Origin: Pseudomonas fluorescens | GTDB lineage: Bacteria > Pseudomonadota > Gammaproteobacteria > Pseudomonadales > Pseudomonadaceae | Direction: 5' to 3' | NCBI RefSeq assembly: GCF_018614775.1 | Contig: NZ_JAGGOF010000038.1 | Coordinates: 21,929 to 82,151 of the forward strand | DNA length: 60,223 nt | In this document: positions 54,805 through 60,223 of the stretch, piece by piece | How the letters are laid out: each line of letters opens with the position of its first letter | How positions within the stretch are numbered: position 1 is the stretch's first letter | Program-made: the position numbers and the translations under genes | The notes under the pieces: generated by a model | Database searches by the model: none | What the model saw: the letters and a program-made list of their open reading frames with translations, nothing else | What the model was told of the DNA's origin: nothing

Positions 54805-56034
54805 ATGACACAAGACAATATTCATCTTGGCGCTGCTTCAGCGCCTCAGGCAGCCGTCGAGGCCAATCCGGCACTCAAGCTGCTGCCGCTCACACTGACC
54901 GTATTCATCGGTTTCCTCACGATTGGCATGCAACTGCCGGTCTTGCCACTCCATCTGCATGACGCGCTGGGCATGGGCACGCTGGTGATTGGCCTGGTGG
55001 TCGGGGCACAGTTTGCCGCGGCGCTGTTGTCACGGGCCTGGGCCGGCAATTTTGCTGACATGCGCGGTGGTAAACGCGCGGTCATGACCGGGCTGGTGGC
55101 AACCGCGGTTTCAGGGCTGATCTATCTGCTTTCCCTGGCGTTCGTTGCCGCGCCTGTCACGTCGGTCTGGCTCTTGTCGGGCGGTCGAGTGCTGCTGGCC
55201 ATTGGCGAAAGCCTCATTGTCACCGGTGCGTTGGGGTGGGGCATCGGCCTGGTGGGTGCGCAACATGCCGGCAAGGTCATGGCCTGGAATGGCATCGCCA
55301 TGTACGGGGCCTACGCATTGGGTGCTCCGTTGGGCGTGGCGTTCAACAGCGCTTGGGGGTTCACCGGCATCGCCATGGCCTCGATGTTCATTCCGCTGCT
55401 GGCCCTGGCGGTTGTCGCGGGCGTGCGCGCTGTCGCCCCTACGGCGACCCGGCGTACACCGTTCTATACGATGCTCGGTGCTGTATGGGTTCCGGGCATG
55501 GGATTGGCGTTTTGCAGCGTCGGCTTTGGTGTCCTCACGGCGTTCATTGCCCTGTTGTTCGCGGCCAGGGATTGGGGCAACGCGTCCTTGGCGTTTACGG
55601 CGTTCGGTGTGGCTTTCATCGCTGCGCGCCTGCTTTTCGGGCACCTTCCGGACAAGATTGGCGGCGCCCGCGTCGCGCTGGTCTGCGTATTGATCGAAAC
55701 CGTTGGGTTGCTGCTGATCTGGAGCGCCGACACCGCGACCATGGCTTATCTGGGCGCAGCTTTCACCGGTTTCGGATATTCCCTGGCGTTTCCCGGCTTC
55801 GGCGTGGAAGCGGTACGGCGTGCGCCACCGCAGGCGCGCGGCCTCGCCATGGGGGCCTACGTCGCGTTTCTTGATATTTCCCTGGGCATCACCAGTCCGC
55901 TGGCCGGTTTGTTGGCGAGTGGTTGGGGTATCGGTGCGGTTTACCTGGGCGGCGCCATTGCCGTTGGGCTGTCCTTCGGGGTGGCCCTGATGCTGCTGAG
56001 GGGACGGGAAGCACAAGTTCAATACAAATCCTGA
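54805..56034 (+). CDS. MFS transporter, YhhS-like
   Basis: 409 residues from MTQDNIHL behind GGGTAGGG; the frame upstream runs through the operator and is rejected. Twelve predicted membrane helices, with the MFS loop motif between helices 2 and 3 as AGNFADMRGGKRAVMTG. GGRVLLAIGESLIVTGALGWGIGLVG is typical of the YhhS/YfcJ group of drug or sugar exporters. It is an inner-membrane proton-driven exporter, controlled by the divergent TetR. The substrate is unknown. The next gene, an SDR, follows after 57 bp and may be cotranscribed. Confidence 0.9.
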   Translation: MTQDNIHLGAASAPQAAVEANPALKLLPLTLTVFIGFLTIGMQLPVLPLHLHDALGMGTLVIGLVVGAQFAAALLSRAWAGNFADMRGGKRAVMTGLVATAVSGLIYLLSLAFVAAPVTSVWLLSGGRVLLAIGESLIVTGALGWGIGLVGAQHAGKVMAWNGIAMYGAYALGAPLGVAFNSAWGFTGIAMASMFIPLLALAVVAGVRAVAPTATRRTPFYTMLGAVWVPGMGLAFCSVGFGVLTAFIALLFAARDWGNASLAFTAFGVAFIAARLLFGHLPDKIGGARVALVCVLIETVGLLLIWSADTATMAYLGAAFTGFGYSLAFPGFGVEAVRRAPPQARGLAMGAYVAFLDISLGITSPLAGLLASGWGIGAVYLGGAIAVGLSFGVALMLLRGREAQVQYKS

Positions 56035-56091
56035 GTCTTCGATGAGGTATAGAAGATTTTCGGTCTCGTTTTTTAGAACAGGAGTGTCGCT

Positions 56092-56961
56092 ATGCACGTA
56101 TTCGTTACCGGTGCCACGGGCTGGGTTGGGGCGTCCGTGGTACAGGATCTGATCGCCGCCGGGCATCGGGTCACCGGCCTGGCCCGATGCGAAGAAAAAG
56201 GCGCCACGCTGGCTGCAACAGGCGCGAAGGTGATTCCAGGCACTTTGGATGATCTCGAGATCTTGCACAACGCAGCCTCGGCGGCGGACGCGGTGATTCA
56301 CACGGCGTTCAATCATGACTTCTCCCGATTTGGCGAAAATGCCCAGCAGGACCGCCGCGCCATTGAAACGTTGGGCGATGCGTTGCGAGGCTCCGACCGG
56401 CCGTTGCTGGTGACGTCGGGTCTGTTTGGATTGACGCGCGGCGCGAATGAACTGGAAGTGGTGAGCCCGGCCTCGCCCCGCAAGTCCGAAGCCGCCGCCC
56501 GGGACCTGGCCGAACGAGGGGTGCGCGTGGCGACGGTGCGGCTGGCGCCCTCGGTCCATGGCCTCGGCGACCATGGGTTCGTGCCGATTCTGATTCGCCT
56601 CGCCCGGGAACACGGCGTGTCGGCTTATCCGGGCGATGGCAGCCATTGCTGGTCGGGTGTGCATCGACAGGATGCCGCGCGGGTTTATCGGCTTGCCTTG
56701 GAGCAGGGCGTGACGCAATCGGTCTACCACGCCGTCGCTGACGAGGCCGTACCGTTCAAGGACATTGCCCAGGCGATCGGTCGTGGCCTGGGGTTGCAGG
56801 TCGAATCCCGGGAGCGCGAGCATTTCGGCTGGTTCGCCCACATGGCGGGGGCGAACATGGCGGTGTCCAGCGAATACACCCGTGCTTTGCTGGGCTGGAC
56901 CCCTAGCGGCCCGGGGTTGTTGGATGATCTTGCGTTGCCGGGCTATTACCACGCCGATTGA
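56092..56961 (+). CDS. Atypical SDR (extended, epimerase-like) oxidoreductase
   Basis: 289 residues starting MHVFVTGATGWVGASVV, the TGATGxxG nucleotide-binding loop of atypical or extended SDRs. ACAGGAGTGTCGCT precedes the ATG. The usual Tyr-x3-Lys active site is not obvious: the corresponding stretch reads SPASPRKSEAAARDLAERG, so it belongs to a group whose catalysis is altered. It may act on a quinone or aldehyde, or only bind NAD(P). It follows the MFS gene in the same direction. Confidence 0.87.
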   Translation: MHVFVTGATGWVGASVVQDLIAAGHRVTGLARCEEKGATLAATGAKVIPGTLDDLEILHNAASAADAVIHTAFNHDFSRFGENAQQDRRAIETLGDALRGSDRPLLVTSGLFGLTRGANELEVVSPASPRKSEAAARDLAERGVRVATVRLAPSVHGLGDHGFVPILIRLAREHGVSAYPGDGSHCWSGVHRQDAARVYRLALEQGVTQSVYHAVADEAVPFKDIAQAIGRGLGLQVESREREHFGWFAHMAGANMAVSSEYTRALLGWTPSGPGLLDDLALPGYYHAD

Positions 56962-56985
56962 ACTGAATAACCTGTGGTGTGGGGG

Positions 56986-57618
56986 CTAGCGTGAAACGAT
57001 CCCATGGTCGATGGCGTATTTCACCAGGGCCGCAGGCTTATCGATGTTGAGCTTGCGGCGGATGCTCAGGCGGTGGGTCTCGACGGTGCGCACGCTGATG
57101 TCCAGTTCGCGGGCCATTTCCTTGTTGTTCAGCCCCTCGACCATCTTGCGCAGGACCTGGCTTTCTCGCGGCGTAAGCTCGTTATCGGTGTTCGGGTCGG
57201 TGGCCAGGCGTCGGGCGATTTCGGCGCTGTAGAAGGTACCGCCGCCGATGATCGCTTCGATGGCCGCGATGATTTCCCGCGAGGGCGCATTCTTGAGCAC
57301 GTAGCCGCTGGCGCCGCAGCGCACTGACTCGTTCACGTACTCGTGATTGTCGTACATGCTCAGGATGAGGATCTTCAGGCTGGGGTATTGCTTGCCCAGC
57401 AGTCGGGTCAGCTCAAGGCCGTTCATGTCCTTGAGGCTGATGTCCATCAGCAGCAGGTCCGGCTGGCAGCGACCGACCATTTCAATCGCTTGCGCGCCGT
57501 TCTCGGCTTCGCCCACCACGTCCAGGCCGGGCATGACGGACAGCAGGGCGCGGATGCCGTCACGCACCAGTGAGTGGTCATCGACCAGGGCGACGCGGAT
57601 CGCCGGGGGCAGGCTCAT
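56986..57618 (-). CDS. NarL/LuxR-type response regulator
   Basis: 210 residues from MSLPPAIR, with AGGAG nine bases upstream; a TTG two codons earlier is too near that site. The receiver domain has the acidic pocket in LVDDHS, phospho-acceptor Asp in LLLMDISLKD, Thr/Ser in ILSMYD and Lys in YVLKNA. The C-terminal LuxR HTH is LTPRESQVLRKMVEGLNNKEMARELDISVRTVETH. It partners the histidine kinase 31 bp upstream, and the divergent cstA is the obvious candidate target. Confidence 0.93.
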   Translation of the reverse strand: MSLPPAIRVALVDDHSLVRDGIRALLSVMPGLDVVGEAENGAQAIEMVGRCQPDLLLMDISLKDMNGLELTRLLGKQYPSLKILILSMYDNHEYVNESVRCGASGYVLKNAPSREIIAAIEAIIGGGTFYSAEIARRLATDPNTDNELTPRESQVLRKMVEGLNNKEMARELDISVRTVETHRLSIRRKLNIDKPAALVKYAIDHGIVSR

Positions 57619-57649
57619 CGGCAAGTGCTCCTGTTGAAGTGGGCGTGCA

Positions 57650-59011
57650 TCAGCTTTCTGTTGCCGCCATGTTCATGGGCAGCAGGATGTCCAGTTCGCT
57701 GCGTCCCGGTACCGACGTCACCTCCAGCCGCCCACCGAAATGCTCGACCCGTTCGCGGATATTGCGCAGGCCGATGCCAGTGTGTCCGCGTTCGACCTGC
57801 GGCACGTTGAAGCCCATGCCGTCATCCACCACCGTCAGGCGCAGCGACTGGGCGGAACCGAACAGGCTGATGCCGACACTTTTCGCTCCGGCGTGGCGCT
57901 CGATATTGGTCAGGGCTTCCTGGGCGATGCGAAACAGCGAGACCGGCGCGCCGTTTTCCAGCCGACAGTCGAATTCATTGCTGCGGTAGGACACCTCCAG
58001 CCCGCTGCGCTGCTGGAACTCGGACGCGAGCTGACCGATGGCGGCGGGCAGGCCCAAGGTATCGAGCAGGGAGGAGCGCAGGTCGTGGGAGATGCTGCGG
58101 ATCTCGCCGATGGCCTCGCCCAGCCGGTCCGTGGCGTTCTTGAGGATGCCCAAGCCGTTGTCCTGGCCGTTCTCCAGCACGTGGCTGGCCAGTTCGAACT
58201 GGAACTTGATCGACACCAGCAGTTGGCTGATGCCGTCGTGCAGCTCGCGCGACACCCGCGAGCGTTCTTCTTCCTGCAGACTGACGATGCGCTGGTTCAG
58301 GCGTTGCAGCTTTTTGTCGGCCAGGCGATGTTCGCTGACGTTGAGGGTCATGCCTCCGGCGAATACCAGCAGCACCGCGACCAACGCAATGGCGGCGATG
58401 GCCTGCATGGTGTTGTGGATGCCCTGGGCCACTTCAGCGCGGGCTTGCTGGGTGGCGCGCTCAACGTCCTCCAGGTAGATCCCGGTGCCGAGCATCCAGC
58501 CCCAGCGGTCCAGCATCACCACGTAGGCGAGTTTGTCGGTGACCTGGCCGGAGGAGGGCTTGTTCCAGGCGTAACGCTGGAAACCTTCGCCGGACTCGGC
58601 ACTTTTGAGCAGCGCCTGGATGACCGGCAGGCCATGGGGGTCCTTCATGTCCCAGAGGTATTGCCCCACCAGATCCGCCTGACGCGCGTGCATCAGGCTG
58701 CGGCCCTGGCGGTCATAGACGAAAAAGTAGCCGTTGATGCCGAAACTCAGCTTGCGCAGCTCTTCCAGCACCTGTTGCTGCGCGTGTTCGTCGCCCTGGC
58801 CGTTGTTGTACAACGGGGCGATCAGGCTCTGCGCCATCTCGACATAGTTCTTCAACTCGGCGCGCTTGCTCGCCAGGATGCTGTCTTCGATCAGTTGTGC
58901 CTGTTGATCGCCCAACTGGCGGTTGAGCGAGATCACCAGGGCGCAGATCACAGCGATCGCCAGGACCAGCGGCAGAATCCCGAGGGCGACGATTTTGTGT
59001 TTGAGCAACAT
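57650..59011 (-). CDS. Sensor histidine kinase, Cache + HisKA_3 + HATPase
   Basis: 453 residues from MLLKHKIV, with GCAGGAGTCCCG upstream; a longer frame to 59065 adds 18 residues with no signal features. Membrane helices at about 7-30 and 205-227 bracket a single-Cache periplasmic domain (FGINGYFFVYDRQGRSLMH, DRWGWMLGTGIY). The dimerisation helix carries the phospho-acceptor in RVSRELHDGISQLLVS. The ATPase domain has ALTNIERHAGAK (N box) and VDDGMGFNV (G box). Cache kinases of this form often sense small carboxylates. Together with the NarL regulator and the divergent cstA, this suggests sensing of pyruvate or a similar acid. Confidence 0.92.
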   Translation of the reverse strand: MLLKHKIVALGILPLVLAIAVICALVISLNRQLGDQQAQLIEDSILASKRAELKNYVEMAQSLIAPLYNNGQGDEHAQQQVLEELRKLSFGINGYFFVYDRQGRSLMHARQADLVGQYLWDMKDPHGLPVIQALLKSAESGEGFQRYAWNKPSSGQVTDKLAYVVMLDRWGWMLGTGIYLEDVERATQQARAEVAQGIHNTMQAIAAIALVAVLLVFAGGMTLNVSEHRLADKKLQRLNQRIVSLQEEERSRVSRELHDGISQLLVSIKFQFELASHVLENGQDNGLGILKNATDRLGEAIGEIRSISHDLRSSLLDTLGLPAAIGQLASEFQQRSGLEVSYRSNEFDCRLENGAPVSLFRIAQEALTNIERHAGAKSVGISLFGSAQSLRLTVVDDGMGFNVPQVERGHTGIGLRNIRERVEHFGGRLEVTSVPGRSELDILLPMNMAATES

Positions 59012-59325
59012 CGGGACTCCTGCAGGGCCTGACGGGGGAGGTGGATGGTCGGCATCATATGCCAAACACGGTAGCGCATAGGAGATAAAAACTGTGGGAG
59101 CGAGCCTGCTCGCGATGACGGTGCGTCAGTCGACATTGATGCCGGCTGAATCGACGTCATCGCGAGCAGGCTCGCTCCCACAGGGCCATTAGGCAGAAGG
59201 CATCTACGTAGTACTACGGATTTATTTATTGACGACGTGCAGGGATATTGGGCCGGCTCCGAAATAGCGGGGCACACTATAAAAACAATCGCCGCAGTCC
59301 ACTGGACCTCGGCAGGAGACACGCA
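59012..59325. promoter_or_regulatory. Divergent control region between kinase and cstA
   Basis: A 314-bp gap that carries a REPIN in its left half and the cstA promoter in its right half. TTGACG occurs near 59229 but without a clear -10 at 17 bp. I found no good palindrome for the NarL-type regulator. Apart from these it appears empty. Confidence 0.4.
59092..59183. repeat. REPIN (inverted pair of REP elements)
   Basis: CTGTGGGAGCGAGCCTGCTC at the left and its inverse ending CTCGCTCCCACAG at the right enclose a spacer with only short symmetry. The same element family is seen at 40803-40875. The doublet lies between the kinase start and cstA and may influence either transcript by folding. Confidence 0.9.
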
Positions 59326-60223
59326 ATGACAACCCGTCTGGTTAAACACCTCGCCTGGTTTGCCGTGGCTGTTCTGGGAGCCTGTGCGTTGAGTGTCGTG
59401 GCCTTGCGCCGCGGCGAACCCATCAACGCCCTCTGGATCGTCGTCGCAGCCGTGGCCATCTATCTGGTCGCCTACCGCTACTACAGCCTGTTCATCGCCA
59501 ACAACGTGATGCAACTCGATGCGCGCCGGGCCACGCCCGCCGTGCTCAACAACGATGGCCTGGACTACGTCCCGACCAACAAGCACATCCTCTTCGGTCA
59601 CCACTTCGCCGCCATTGCCGGCGCGGGGCCGCTGGTCGGGCCGGTGCTGGCCGCGCAAATGGGCTACCTGCCCGGCACGCTCTGGCTGATCGCCGGCGTG
59701 GTGCTGGCCGGCGCCGTGCAGGACTTCATGGTCCTGTTCCTGTCCACCCGCCGCAACGGCCGTTCGCTGGGCGACATGGTCCGCGAGGAAATGGGCCGCA
59801 TCCCCGGCACCATCGCGCTGTTCGGCTGCTTCCTGATCATGATCATCATCCTCGCGGTGCTGGCGCTGATCGTGGTCAAGGCCCTGGCCGAGAGTCCGTG
59901 GGGGATCTTCACGGTGATGGCGACCATCCCGATCGCGATGTTCATGGGCATCTACATGCGCTACATCCGCCCGGGCCGCATCGGTGAAATCTCGCTGATC
60001 GGCGTGCTGTTGCTGCTGGGTTCGATCTGGCTGGGCGGGCAGATTGCCGCCGACCCGGTCTGGGCCAAGGCCTTCAGTTTCACCGGGATCCAGATCACCT
60101 GGATGCTGATCGGCTACGGTTTCGTCGCGGCGGTGTTGCCGGTGTGGCTGATCCTGGCGCCGCGGGACTACCTGTCAACGTTCCTCAAGATCGGCACCAT
60201 CGTCGCCCTGGCGATCGGCATCC
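59326..60223 (+). CDS. cstA: CstA, carbon-starvation / pyruvate transporter, 3' end outside window
   Basis: First 299 residues of a protein normally near 690. The ATG at 59326 follows GGCAGGAGACACGCA. The N-terminal family motifs are NNDGLDYVPTNKHILFGHHF and AIAGAGPLVGPVLAAQMGYLPG, typical of CstA/YjiY (BtsT). Several membrane helices are complete. CstA takes up pyruvate (and was first linked to peptides) during carbon shortage. The divergent Cache kinase and NarL regulator likely control it, as the BtsS/BtsR pair controls BtsT in E. coli. Confidence 0.95.
   Translation, partial: MTTRLVKHLAWFAVAVLGACALSVVALRRGEPINALWIVVAAVAIYLVAYRYYSLFIANNVMQLDARRATPAVLNNDGLDYVPTNKHILFGHHFAAIAGAGPLVGPVLAAQMGYLPGTLWLIAGVVLAGAVQDFMVLFLSTRRNGRSLGDMVREEMGRIPGTIALFGCFLIMIIILAVLALIVVKALAESPWGIFTVMATIPIAMFMGIYMRYIRPGRIGEISLIGVLLLLGSIWLGGQIAADPVWAKAFSFTGIQITWMLIGYGFVAAVLPVWLILAPRDYLSTFLKIGTIVALAIGI

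Noticed and set aside
55111..56952. 613-residue minus-strand frame opposite the MFS and SDR genes
   Set aside because: It crosses two real genes with good starts and has low-complexity, charged sequence.

Overview
The window looks like a Pseudomonas chromosome of the fluorescens/corrugata type. It is GC-rich, carries REP/REPIN palindromes of the form GGGAGCGAGCCTGCTCGC, and holds typical Pseudomonas genes: napEDABC, the NspC-type spermidine branch, HpaR, CstA and a PheC-like protein. I saw no rRNA, tRNA, CRISPR array, insertion sequence or prophage. Both edges cut genes: an NRPS on the left and cstA on the right.

Region 1 (1-22.8 kb) is a lipopeptide siderophore locus. A minus-strand operon of five genes reads leftward: a SyrP/TauD-type hydroxylase, a fatty-acyl-AMP ligase-ACP-C starter, a second hydroxylase, a C-like-A-T protein, and a giant NRPS that leaves the window. 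Divergent from it are a TonB-dependent receptor and a diaminobutyrate-type aminotransferase, and the intergenic region has a good Fur-box candidate. Specificity codes read by eye predict acyl-His-Dab-X-Ser-Ser-..., where X is a C-T module with no A domain. This fits the corrugatin/ornicorrugatin/histicorrugatin family (acylated peptides with beta-hydroxy-His, Dab or Orn, dehydrobutyrine, Ser and beta-hydroxy-Asp; composition from memory). The C-like domain of the His protein has lost its HHxxxDG motif, as expected of an interface domain that recruits a hydroxylase.

Region 2 (22.9-40.9 kb) is mixed metabolism and signalling: a YghU-type GST, an SBP-diguanylate cyclase-SBP operon, an aldo/keto reductase with divergent LysR, a Pit transporter, carboxyspermidine-pathway genes (nspC plus dehydrogenase), a GNAT, a DUF1810 protein, a Cache-HAMP-GGDEF cyclase and napEDABC (napE is very short).

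Region 3 (40.9-43.4 kb) looks decayed: an intact SDR, an SDR with an internal deletion and frameshift, an AraC regulator lacking its N-terminal half, and intact hpaR. It may be the remains of an aromatic (hydroxyphenylacetate) locus.

Region 4 (43.4-53.1 kb) is an exopolysaccharide operon, wecB - bcsB-like - nfrB - nfrA - DUF4434-like. It resembles the E. coli N4-receptor glycan (NGR) system but carries its own wecB and a BcsB-like partner. NfrB ends in MshEN-like c-di-GMP-binding repeats. Upstream is a 500-bp AT-rich region with an orphan plus-strand terminator.

Region 5 (53.1-60.2 kb) holds a PheC-like periplasmic protein, a TetR/MFS divergent pair with a clear operator, an atypical SDR, and a Cache-type histidine kinase/NarL regulator pair divergent from cstA.
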